From assembly GCA_017519185.1 (NCBI GenBank), contig JAFWSX010000023.1, positions 124,001 through 188,000 on the forward strand: 64,000 nt of DNA, read 5' to 3'. Shown here piece after piece: positions 51,029 to 59,263 of the stretch. The stretch's first letter is position 1. Every line of letters begins with the position of its first letter. A model generated the notes under the pieces. That model did not search any database and was not told the DNA's origin. It saw only the letters and a program-made list of their open reading frames with translations. The position numbers and the translations under genes are program-made. Source of the DNA: Bacteroidales bacterium (GTDB taxonomy: Bacteria > Bacteroidota > Bacteroidia > Bacteroidales > UBA932).

Positions 51029-51271
51029 ATGAAAGATCTGGTCATTTCAGGCAAGAGGGTGAAAACCGAGTTGTTGATAGCGCTGGGCTGCTTCGTCTGT
51101 GCCGTGCTCATCAACATCATCTGCATCATCGTCTACCATTCTCAATGGCATGAAATCTTTTCCCAGATTGGATTTACAGTCCTGGTAGCGGTCATCCTGT
51201 ATGTATTGCTGCTGCTCATAAGGCTGCTGGCACTTCTCTGCAAAAAGATTTTCGCAAAGAGGAATAAATGA
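51029..51271 (+). CDS. Small two-helix membrane protein
   Basis: 80 residues, no family recognised. Two membrane helices (about 14-36, LLIALGCFVCAVLINIICII; about 45-70, IGFTVLVAVILYVLLLLIRL) with a basic C-terminus (CKKIFAKRNK), so both ends are probably cytosolic. No flavinylation motif seen. It begins at the base after the DUF1080 stop and overlaps apbE by 4 bp (ATGA), so it is certainly translated with its neighbours. Role unknown. Confidence 0.75.
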   Translation: MKDLVISGKRVKTELLIALGCFVCAVLINIICIIVYHSQWHEIFSQIGFTVLVAVILYVLLLLIRLLALLCKKIFAKRNK

Positions 51272-52143
51272 CATCCTTCAAGTATAGCGACGAAAACATC
51301 TCCGCACCGGTAGCCTATTCAGCATTCGAAACGATGCACTCCGTTGCGGAGATTGTTTTGCCGTTCTACAGCGAAGAGAAATCACGGGCTATCATAGATG
51401 AGATCTGGGCCCGCACAAAAGAAGCGAACGACAAGTTCAACCGCTTCGACAAGGGCAGCCCCCTGGCCCTTGTAAACAAAACGGCCGCTGACGGGCCGGT
51501 TGCCGTCGATGACGAACTGTTCATGGTGCTCGAGATGTGCAGGGTTTTCTGCAACAGCACCGACGGGTATTTCGACATCACGGCGAACAAGGTTTCCCGC
51601 ACTGCGTCAAAGGGGGCGAAGAACTTTGAACTTGACGGCAGCTCCCACACCGTCCGCTTTTTTGACCCTACGGTCAAGCTGGACCTCGGAGGTTTCGCCA
51701 AGGGATACGCGCTGGAGAATGCGTGTAACATTTTGAAACGTGAAAATGTTACCTGCGCTCTGTTGAATTTCGGCAACAGTTCCATCTCCGCCTTGGGCAC
51801 ACATCCATATGGTGACCATTGGCCGATTTCGGTGGAGCACCCGTACTTCAGGGGAAAATGCGCGCACACGTTTGAATTGAAAGATTGTGCTCTGTCCATC
51901 TCGGGCAAGAACGGACGCGGCCTCGGACACATCATCGATCCGGCGACAGGAGACCGTGTGGTAAGGGATGAAATGGTGGCTGTAACCGGCCCCTCCCCTA
52001 TGGTCTGCGAAGTCCTTTCCACCGCGCTTTACGTGGCTCCGAGAGAAAAGAGAAGCGATATATTGGCCCGATTTAAGGGCTACTCGGCAAGCGAAATTTA
52101 CTGCTTGACCAATGGTACGACGAAAGTCATTAAAGTATATTGA
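51268..52143 (+). CDS. apbE: FAD:protein FMN transferase (ApbE-like), no signal peptide
   Basis: Transfers FMN from FAD to Thr/Ser of target proteins. 291 residues. FAD-binding and catalytic segments: KFNRFDKGSPLALVN (about 53-67), GYFDITANKVSR (about 97-108), LDLGGFAKGYALENA (about 131-145), and HIIDPATGD (about 215-223). No signal peptide or lipobox is visible, so it may act in the cytoplasm, unlike most exported ApbE proteins. No substrate with a clear flavinylation motif is encoded nearby. The operon context (exported oxidoreductases) hints at a redox role for the modified protein. Confidence 0.88.
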   Translation: MTSFKYSDENISAPVAYSAFETMHSVAEIVLPFYSEEKSRAIIDEIWARTKEANDKFNRFDKGSPLALVNKTAADGPVAVDDELFMVLEMCRVFCNSTDGYFDITANKVSRTASKGAKNFELDGSSHTVRFFDPTVKLDLGGFAKGYALENACNILKRENVTCALLNFGNSSISALGTHPYGDHWPISVEHPYFRGKCAHTFELKDCALSISGKNGRGLGHIIDPATGDRVVRDEMVAVTGPSPMVCEVLSTALYVAPREKRSDILARFKGYSASEIYCLTNGTTKVIKVY

Positions 52144-52149
52144 TATAAT

Positions 52150-53442
52150 ATGGATAAATTATTAACCCGTAAAGAGTTCCTGTCAAACCTGGGCAGCATG
52201 TTCGCAGTGGGATCTGCCATCTCGCTGTTCCCGTGGCTGACCTCCTGCACCGAAAAGGGACAGAAGGAAATCGAAGGTCAGGCAGCAAAACTGGGCATCA
52301 TCGGCACCGGTTCCAGAGGTCAGTTCCATATCGCGAACCTGCTAGTCGACAAGAGTGCCAAGATCGTAGCCTTGTGCGACGATTATGAGCCCCACCTTCA
52401 GGCTGCAGCTGCTATGTGCCCCGACGCGAAACTCTATAGCGACTACCACAAGCTGCTTGACGACAAGAATGTGGACGGAGTCATCATCGCCACTCCGCTG
52501 AACCTGCACGCGCCTATGACAATAGATGCATTCAGGGCAGGCAAACACGTCTTCTGCGAAAAATCAATGGCATATTCAATCCAGGACTGCAAGGATGTCA
52601 TCGCCGAATGGAAACGCAGCGGAAAGGTGTTCGTCGTAGGACAGCAGAGGCTCTTCGACCCCAAGTACATCAAGGCTATGGAACTGATCCATTCAGGTGC
52701 CATCGGAGAAGTCGTAGGAGTACGCAACTACTGGTACCGCAACAATGACTGGCGCAGAGAAGTTCCGTCACCCGAACTGGAAAGACGCATCAACTGGAGG
52801 CTCTACAACGAGAGTTCAAGAGGCTTGATGACCGAGCTCGCCTGCCACCAACTGCAGAACGGTTCCTGGGCTATGGACCAGTATCCCGAGTGCGTATCTG
52901 GAATGGGAAGCATCCGCTTCTGGAAGGACGGCCGCGAAGTGTTCGACAATGTCGCCGTCACTTATGAATATCCCAACGGCGTGCATATGACCTTCGAATC
53001 GATCATATCCAACAAGCATTTCGGAATGGGTGAATTCATCCTCGGTTCCGAAGGTACGATCGACCTGGTGAAGGGCATTATGTTCAGCGAACAGCCTGCA
53101 TACCGCAGCGGCATCGAGCAGTTCCTGATGCAGATCAAGCAAGGCATCCTGAGCAACAACGCTTTTGCTGGAAGCAGCTGGTCACAGGAAGACGCTTCCA
53201 CCGACCCCGGCATCCGTTTCACCGACAAGATCATCACTACCGACGGTTCAAGCAGTACAGGAGCTACAAATGACGGATCCGTGGAGCTCGCACACGCTTT
53301 CTGCCACGCAGTCATCACAGGTCAGCAACCCGACAAGATCGTGAAGGAAGCCTACTACGCCACTGCGCTTGCCCTTATGGGAGACCAGGCTTCACACGAA
53401 AAATCTACGATTTATTTCAAGGAAGAAGACAGGATACTGTAA
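52150..53442 (+). CDS. Exported Gfo/Idh/MocA oxidoreductase lipoprotein
   Basis: 430 residues, the second oxidoreductase of the operon. The N-terminus TRKEFLSNLGSMFAVGSAI is Tat-like (RK in place of RR) and ends in a lipobox LTSC (Cys33). Cofactor loop GIIGTGSRGQF (about 47-57) is canonical. The EKP motif is changed to EKS at HVFCEKSMAY. Conserved RGLMTELACHQL (about 226-237) holds the probable catalytic His. It follows apbE by 6 bp. Its stop codon abuts the convergent DUF2400 gene directly. Confidence 0.88.
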   Translation: MDKLLTRKEFLSNLGSMFAVGSAISLFPWLTSCTEKGQKEIEGQAAKLGIIGTGSRGQFHIANLLVDKSAKIVALCDDYEPHLQAAAAMCPDAKLYSDYHKLLDDKNVDGVIIATPLNLHAPMTIDAFRAGKHVFCEKSMAYSIQDCKDVIAEWKRSGKVFVVGQQRLFDPKYIKAMELIHSGAIGEVVGVRNYWYRNNDWRREVPSPELERRINWRLYNESSRGLMTELACHQLQNGSWAMDQYPECVSGMGSIRFWKDGREVFDNVAVTYEYPNGVHMTFESIISNKHFGMGEFILGSEGTIDLVKGIMFSEQPAYRSGIEQFLMQIKQGILSNNAFAGSSWSQEDASTDPGIRFTDKIITTDGSSSTGATNDGSVELAHAFCHAVITGQQPDKIVKEAYYATALALMGDQASHEKSTIYFKEEDRIL

Positions 53443-54144
53443 TCAGTCCGCTTTTCCGGTTGCACGCTCCGCCCCGTAGGCGAACAACGCGAAATCTCCC
53501 AGGCAAGGATCGCCTGGGAAGATTTTTTTTAGGCCCTCAGTGATTTCAAGCGCAGTCTTCAAGTCAGCCTGCCGACGTTTTGTCAGCCCTGTTTCGAGAG
53601 CCACCCGATGCACGTGAACATCCAGCGGTATTATGAGATCGGCCGGTGAAATGTGTTTCCAAAGCCCCATATCCACAATGCCGTCGTTGCGCACCATCCA
53701 GCGCCTTAACATATTAATCTTCTTGTTCGCAGCCGAAGGGTCGCTTTTCTGGCCGTAGATGCGGGTGCGCATCTCATCCTGGGACAGGATTTCCAGACTG
53801 TCGTTTTCCTCATAGAACTTCTTCAGGTTGCTGCATATCCTGGCGAACTCGCTCCACTTGACGGTCCGGTGAAGGCTTGTAGCGTCATCTCTGTAACACC
53901 CCTGCCGGACATATTCATAAGGCCTCCATCTCATCTCGTCGAAGGCCCGGTTGCAGTCGCGCACTATCATATCCCTGCGGCCCCAGGCAAGATGAGCTGC
54001 GATCACTGCTGCAATCTCCACATCCTGAAGGCAGGCCTCTCCCCTCTTCAGAAGTTCGCAGAAGTGCTTAGGGAATATTATCGGGTCTGTCTTGAAATAA
54101 TCAGGCGAATTGTACTTGCGGGCGTATGTTTCGAGTTCATGCAT
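53443..54144 (-). CDS. DUF2400/TIGR02757 family protein
   Basis: Conserved cytosolic protein of unknown function, 233 residues from the ATG at 54144 (MHELETYARKYNSPDYFKTD). The family's helix-rich core is visible: AAVIAAHLAWGRRDMIVRDC (about 40-59) and, near the C-terminus, IIPLDVHVHRVALETGLTKR (about 171-190), reminiscent of HhH-GPD DNA glycosylase folds. A further in-frame ATG at 54162 lies upstream of the -7-like element TATCTTAG (54149-54156) and is therefore less likely. Confidence 0.87.
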   Translation of the reverse strand: MHELETYARKYNSPDYFKTDPIIFPKHFCELLKRGEACLQDVEIAAVIAAHLAWGRRDMIVRDCNRAFDEMRWRPYEYVRQGCYRDDATSLHRTVKWSEFARICSNLKKFYEENDSLEILSQDEMRTRIYGQKSDPSAANKKINMLRRWMVRNDGIVDMGLWKHISPADLIIPLDVHVHRVALETGLTKRRQADLKTALEITEGLKKIFPGDPCLGDFALFAYGAERATGKAD

Positions 54145-54148
54145 GTGA

Positions 54149-54156
54149 CTAAGATA
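54149..54156 (-). promoter_or_regulatory. -7-like element of the DUF2400 gene
   Basis: Minus strand TATCTTAG, one mismatch to TAnnTTTG, 4 nt before the ATG at 54144. Same arrangement as apt, recF, tldE and folP. Confidence 0.35.
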
Positions 54157-54169
54157 CGACATTTATCAG

Positions 54170-54177
54170 TATCTTTA
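54170..54177 (+). promoter_or_regulatory. -7-like element of the MalY/PatB gene
   Basis: TATCTTTA, one mismatch to the consensus, 25 nt before the ATG at 54203. No clear -33. Confidence 0.35.
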
Positions 54178-54202
54178 TATGCCTAAACACAGTATATGAC
54201 AA

Positions 54203-55399
54203 ATGGAAGAATTCAACTTTGATGAGATAATAGACCGAAGAAACACCTATTCAGTCAAATATGATGCTTTAAAGACACTTTTCGGAAGGGATGACATCAC
54301 TCCGTTGTGGGTGGCCGACATGGAGTTCCGTTCTCCCAAGTGCATACGTGACGTGCTTGAGAAATATGTCCAGTCAGGCGTTTACGGTTATAACAGCGAG
54401 CCTGCTCAGATGAAGCCTACCATTGCCGGATGGATGCTGCAGGAGCACGAATGGAAAGTGGAGAGTGACTGGATAAGTTTCATCCCCGGCATCGTAAGGG
54501 GCATCGGTCTTGCCGTCAACTTCTTCACCAAACCGGGAGACAAGGTTGTCGTGCAGTCTCCGGTGTACCATCCTTTCACCAACGTTCCTTTAGGAAACGG
54601 CCGCAAAGTGCTGCGCAATCCCCTCAAAGAAGGGAAGATGGACCTGGACAGCCTGGACAGCCTGCTAAGCGCTGAAGGACCTGTGAAGATGATGATCCTG
54701 TGCAGCCCGCACAATCCCGGCGGCTATCTGTGGAGCCGCGAAGACCTCACTCAGCTTGCAGAGATATGCCACAGGCACGGAACACTTGTCATCTCGGACG
54801 AAATCCACGCTGACCTCAACCTCTGGGGCAACCGCAACATCAGTTTCGCATCGGTCAGTGACATCGCCGCCGAAAACAGCATTACCTTCGGAGCTCCTTC
54901 CAAGACTTTCAATATACCAGGGTTTGCTTCGTCATTCTCCATCATTCCAAATCCAGAGCTGGCAAAACCGTTCTATGCCTGGCTGTCGGCCAACGAGCTT
55001 AACTGCCCTTCAATCTTCGCTTCAATGGGAATGATTACGGCATACACCGAAGGCAAACCTTGGCGTGACGCCGCATTGCGCTATATCGAGGGCAACATAA
55101 TCTATCTTGAAGAAAAGTTTGCCGCATTCCGTGCCGGAGGCGAGCAACTCATCAATCCTGTCAGACCGCAGAGTTCATATCTGGTCTGGCTGGACTGCCG
55201 CAACCTGCTGCGACACCTTGCAGGCAGAAATGAGCTGAAGCTCGAAGACCAGCCGCTGCTTGTGGACTACTTCGTCAACAAAGCCCGCATAGGCCTGAAC
55301 GACGGCACGATGTTCGGTCCCGAAGGGCTGGGCTTCATGCGCCTGAACGCCGGCTGCCCGCGCAGTATGCTGGGCTTCGACCTGCCTGAAGTGCGGTAG
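54203..55399 (+). CDS. MalY/PatB-family PLP-dependent C-S lyase
   Basis: Cystathionine beta-lyase-type aminotransferase fold enzyme, 398 residues. It opens MEEFNFDEIIDRRNTYSVKY, the standard PatB start, with PLWVADMEFRSP (about 33-44). The PLP lysine is Lys234 in GAPSKTFNIPGFASSF, and ILCSPHNPGGYLWS (about 168-181) and ISDEIHADL (about 199-207) are conserved. Likely cleaves cystathionine or cysteine conjugates to release thiols. Monocistronic. Convergent with GH43, 2 bp between stop codons. Confidence 0.93.
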   Translation: MEEFNFDEIIDRRNTYSVKYDALKTLFGRDDITPLWVADMEFRSPKCIRDVLEKYVQSGVYGYNSEPAQMKPTIAGWMLQEHEWKVESDWISFIPGIVRGIGLAVNFFTKPGDKVVVQSPVYHPFTNVPLGNGRKVLRNPLKEGKMDLDSLDSLLSAEGPVKMMILCSPHNPGGYLWSREDLTQLAEICHRHGTLVISDEIHADLNLWGNRNISFASVSDIAAENSITFGAPSKTFNIPGFASSFSIIPNPELAKPFYAWLSANELNCPSIFASMGMITAYTEGKPWRDAALRYIEGNIIYLEEKFAAFRAGGEQLINPVRPQSSYLVWLDCRNLLRHLAGRNELKLEDQPLLVDYFVNKARIGLNDGTMFGPEGLGFMRLNAGCPRSMLGFDLPEVR

Positions 55400-55401
55400 C
55401 G

Positions 55402-56496
55402 TCAGTACGAAAGTTTCTGGGGGTCTGTGTTGGGCCCGAAGACCTTGAGGTGACCGTCCTTGATTTCCATCTCGTCGATGAACACGACACGCTCGTCACC
55501 GGTAGCTGCGGTACGGCCGTGGTATACGCAGTAGAGATGCTTCCCGTCGTGAGAGACTGTAATGCTGTTGTGTCCCACTCCGGTGACTATGCCTCCGTCC
55601 TGAGTGTTTTTCTGCAGTACGGGGTTGTCAGCAGACTTTTGGAACGGACCGAGAGGATTTGCAGAGGTCGCATAGCCCACAGCGTAGTTCTCGCCTGCAT
55701 AGAAGTTTGAAGAATACATTATGTAGTAGACTCCGTCGCGCTTGATGAGGAAGGAGCCCTCGGTCCAGCGACGGTTTACTTCGCCTGAAGTAACTGAACG
55801 GCTCTCCCATTCTGCCTGGGCGTCGGCCATCGACTTGGGCGGACAGAGCAGCAGCACGGGTTCTCCGATGATTCCGCTGAAATCGGGCTTCAACTCGACT
55901 CCATACACCCAGCTTTCTTCTATCTCTTCGAAAAGTCCCTGCTTGCGGGCCCATTCAGCCACTTCGCTCTCCACGGGGTGCTTGTAGCAGCAGCGTGAGA
56001 AATACAGATAGCACTTTCCGTCATCATCGAAGAACACATTGGCGTCGATTGCAGGATAGCCAGGCTGGAACAGCGGGCCGCCCATTTCCTTGAAAGGACC
56101 GGTCGGAGAATCCGAAACAGCAACGCCTATGCTGAAACGCTCCTCATCACCATAAGGATCGTCCTTGGTGTTGGCACTGAAGAACATATAGAACTTGCCG
56201 TTCCTTTCATAAACTTCCGGAGCCCAGAAGCAGTCAAGCGCCCACGAATCAGGAGTGTTACCGTGATAGATGGCCCCCTGATACTCCCAGTTTACGAGAT
56301 CTGAAGACTTATAGCAGCCGAAGCCGTCGCGAACTCCTCCGGTGCCGTACATATAGTAGTTACCGTCAGATGCAAGAAGCACATAGGGATCTCCGAACTT
56401 GACGTCCAGCGGATTGGAATATTCTACCTGCTTTTCTGACTTGCAGGAGCACAACAGCAACAGCGCTGTCAGTGATAAAAACAGAACTTTTTTCAT
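55402..56496 (-). CDS. GH43-type arabinosidase/xylosidase lipoprotein
   Basis: Five-bladed propeller glycoside hydrolase of family 43, 364 residues with a lipoprotein signal (LLCSC, Cys18). Catalytic residues by motif: Asp36 as base in KFGDPYVLL, the pKa-modulating Asp in PAIDANVFFDDDGKCYLYFS (about 151-170) and the acid Glu in WTEGSFLIKRDG (about 240-251). Substrate is likely an arabinan, arabinoxylan or xyloside. It begins with a 4-bp overlap with the end of the helicase-nuclease gene, an odd place for a glycan enzyme. Confidence 0.9.
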   Translation of the reverse strand: MKKVLFLSLTALLLLCSCKSEKQVEYSNPLDVKFGDPYVLLASDGNYYMYGTGGVRDGFGCYKSSDLVNWEYQGAIYHGNTPDSWALDCFWAPEVYERNGKFYMFFSANTKDDPYGDEERFSIGVAVSDSPTGPFKEMGGPLFQPGYPAIDANVFFDDDGKCYLYFSRCCYKHPVESEVAEWARKQGLFEEIEESWVYGVELKPDFSGIIGEPVLLLCPPKSMADAQAEWESRSVTSGEVNRRWTEGSFLIKRDGVYYIMYSSNFYAGENYAVGYATSANPLGPFQKSADNPVLQKNTQDGGIVTGVGHNSITVSHDGKHLYCVYHGRTAATGDERVVFIDEMEIKDGHLKVFGPNTDPQKLSY

Positions 56497-59261
56497 ATCT
56501 CTTCAACTTTATTATTCTTTACATACCACAGGAAGCCTTTGACACGGGGATATCCCATCTGCCTGAGCAGTTTCATATACCTTCTTACCTGCCAGGCATA
56601 ATATTTCCTTTCTTCTCCGAACTTGTAGTCGACCACTATGGTCTCTCCGTCCCTGACTATAACCCTGTCGGGACGCTCAACATCGCCGTCTGTATTAATT
56701 ATCGAAAGCTCATTGTATACAGTGCTGCCGCTGTCGAACCAATGTCTGTCAGACACTGAATCCATAGCCTCCCTGAGCATCTCCGACACGCCATCTGCTT
56801 CTTCGGCCGGCAGGAGGCCTTCAGCGACAGCCTCGGCTACAGCCCGGGGCAAATCCTCCGGGACAATGACTGATGCCAGTATGTCGTGCATCACTATGCC
56901 TTTCTGCCTGGCCCCAGGCTCTTCAAAGAAGTCTGCGCCTGAATAAGCCATCTCTATCCTTGGCCTTGCCGGAGTATCTTCCTCACCCTCTTCTTCAACC
57001 AGATAAGGTATGGAAACGAATCGCTCCACTGGCTCCTGCACCCTTGAATCTTCGTCATCTCCCGAAGCCACATATCTCTGCGGCTTACCGAATTCATAGA
57101 CATTCTCCGCTTCGGTTTCCACGCATTTTTCCAGCATCCTCGCCAGACTCTCCGAAACGGCATCGATTCCGGTCTTTGACCTCACTGCGTAGATATACAT
57201 CGCCTGCTTCGCCCTTGTAGTGGCGACATAGGCTGCATTCATCGCATCCACCGCTTTCAGGAAACGTTCCTGCTTATAATCTTCCTCGAAGAAAGTTTTT
57301 CCAAGATCCTTTATGCATTTTACCGGGAACAGACCGATTTCGCATATCTCCGGAGCGGGAGTCGTCCACAGGTAATCTCCTTTGCCTGACTCAAAAGGCT
57401 CATTGAAGAAAGGTATTATAACTGCATCGAGGCTCAGGCCTTTAGACTTGTGATAGGTCATCACCCTGACTGCATCCTGTCCTTCGGGAACTGAGATGTA
57501 TCTTCCGGCTGATGCGGTATCTTCCCACCACCTGATGAAAGCCGAGATGTCGGAGCCATATATCGACGTGTATTCTGTGACTATGTCCAGAAATGCATTG
57601 ATATACGGAATATCCCCTTTTTCAACCTGCGGAATCCATATCCTGATTATGTTCTCACAGAGATCATACAAGGCCCCTTCTGCAGATGCCGACCGGCTGA
57701 GGTCGACGCCCAGCTGACGCAGCTGCTCGTTGCAGATATCGTCGGTCCCGGAGCTGAGATATTTCAGCACTGCCACTACTTTCTGCACCTGAGGGCTGCC
57801 GGACACCAGCAAAGATTCGTCGGTGATGACTGCATATCCTTCTGAAAGTAGTTTCTGCGCCACTGCCGACACCTGCTTGTTGTCCCTTGTCAGGACAGTT
57901 ATGCTGCCTGCAGGAAAACCTTGCGACAGCAACTCCCGGACTGCCGGCACCAGCCACTCCAGCGCACGGGCCCTGAACTCAGGCTTCTGGACATAATCCT
58001 CCAGCTGGATTTTCACATAGCCTTCGGGCTCCTTCCATTCTTCCTGCTTCGCATCCTGGTATAATCCGGAAACCTTATCTGCAAACTCATCGGGCAGCCA
58101 TTCCTTTATCCGGCCATAGAGAAGATTGTTGAACTTGATGATATTGCGGAAACTGCGCCGGTTGACCTTTAGCGTTTCAAAATGGGTCATTGACTTGTCA
58201 AAGTCCTTTGCAATCCCGCTGTTGAGAGTTTCCCAATCGGAGCCACGGAAGCGGTAGATGCTCTGCTTGATGTCTCCAACAATCATACAGTCCTTGCCTT
58301 TCGCCAGGCTTTCACGGTACAGCGGCAAGAAATTCTGCCATTCCACGCGCGACGTATCCTGGAACTCATCGAGCATCAGATGGTCGTAGCGGTTCCCGAC
58401 TTTTTCATAGATGAACGGAGCGTCGGAATCGTCAATCAACTTGCGTATCGTCTCCTTCGACTCGGACAGCATCACGAGGTTCTTCTCCCTGAGGATATCC
58501 GTCATACGGGCGTAAATATCACTGGAGATGCCCATTATGCCGACTGAATTGAAAACAATATTGTCAGTCTCATAGAGCCTTCTGGCATATTCGTCGACAT
58601 TCCTGCTCTTGGGCGGATACTTGTCCCTGAAAGCTGCCATCCTCTCTGAAGTCTTCTGACGGACACGCTCGATGACACTCCTGTCCTGCACGAATGATAT
58701 ACCAGGAAGCCCTTTCTTTATCCTGAAGTCTTCCTGCAGGAAGAGTTTTCCGAACTCTTTCAGGCTGGCCGCTATGTCATACGAGCCACCCTTCTCAACC
58801 GATTCCAGTGCATACGCCACCATCCAGTCGAGCAATGCGGCATTTTCCTCTTCATCAAGAGAATCAAGCATTGAATCGACCGAGGCTCCGATTACTGAAA
58901 CTTCGTCAAGTTCGACCCGATATGAACCATTCTGCCCTATCTCCCTGGCAAAGGCACGTATGATCTGGAGGAAAAACTTGTCTATGGTGGTTATCGAAAA
59001 GTTGGAATAATCGTGCAGTATGCTTATCAGCACCTTGCGTGCCCTGCGGCCCTCTTCGCTGTCTTTCTGCGCCTCTTTCGACAGAGTCTCCAGCACGCGC
59101 TGCTTCATCTCGTCGGTGGCCTTGTTGGTGAAGGTTACGGCGAGGATATGCCTGTACGCATCGGGATCATCCGACTGCAGCAGGTATCGCAGATACTGCT
59201 GTGTGAGGGTATGCGTCTTGCCGCTGCCCGCCGATGCCTTGTATATGTCAACCTTCGCCAT
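56493..59261 (-). CDS. addA: UvrD/AddA-type helicase with C-terminal nuclease
   Basis: Superfamily 1 helicase-nuclease, 922 residues from MAKVDIYKASAGSGKT. Walker A ASAGSGKT (9-16), helicase motif II LMLDEFQDTSRVEWQ (about 304-318), motif III GDIKQSIYRFRGSD (about 338-351), motif VI YVATTRAKQAMYIY (about 670-683), and a C-terminal PD-(D/E)xK-type nuclease strand IVVDYKFGEERKYYAW (about 882-897). With the next gene it forms an AddAB/RecBCD-like end-resection complex. The longer frame at 59294 overlaps addB and is not preferred. It is 2 bp after addB. Confidence 0.9.
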   Translation of the reverse strand: MAKVDIYKASAGSGKTHTLTQQYLRYLLQSDDPDAYRHILAVTFTNKATDEMKQRVLETLSKEAQKDSEEGRRARKVLISILHDYSNFSITTIDKFFLQIIRAFAREIGQNGSYRVELDEVSVIGASVDSMLDSLDEEENAALLDWMVAYALESVEKGGSYDIAASLKEFGKLFLQEDFRIKKGLPGISFVQDRSVIERVRQKTSERMAAFRDKYPPKSRNVDEYARRLYETDNIVFNSVGIMGISSDIYARMTDILREKNLVMLSESKETIRKLIDDSDAPFIYEKVGNRYDHLMLDEFQDTSRVEWQNFLPLYRESLAKGKDCMIVGDIKQSIYRFRGSDWETLNSGIAKDFDKSMTHFETLKVNRRSFRNIIKFNNLLYGRIKEWLPDEFADKVSGLYQDAKQEEWKEPEGYVKIQLEDYVQKPEFRARALEWLVPAVRELLSQGFPAGSITVLTRDNKQVSAVAQKLLSEGYAVITDESLLVSGSPQVQKVVAVLKYLSSGTDDICNEQLRQLGVDLSRSASAEGALYDLCENIIRIWIPQVEKGDIPYINAFLDIVTEYTSIYGSDISAFIRWWEDTASAGRYISVPEGQDAVRVMTYHKSKGLSLDAVIIPFFNEPFESGKGDYLWTTPAPEICEIGLFPVKCIKDLGKTFFEEDYKQERFLKAVDAMNAAYVATTRAKQAMYIYAVRSKTGIDAVSESLARMLEKCVETEAENVYEFGKPQRYVASGDDEDSRVQEPVERFVSIPYLVEEEGEEDTPARPRIEMAYSGADFFEEPGARQKGIVMHDILASVIVPEDLPRAVAEAVAEGLLPAEEADGVSEMLREAMDSVSDRHWFDSGSTVYNELSIINTDGDVERPDRVIVRDGETIVVDYKFGEERKYYAWQVRRYMKLLRQMGYPRVKGFLWYVKNNKVEEI

Positions 59262-59263
59262 TT

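Noticed and set aside
48633-53442. Classical polysaccharide utilisation locus
   Set aside because: No SusC/SusD pair, no sensor or ECF sigma factor is in the window around these genes.
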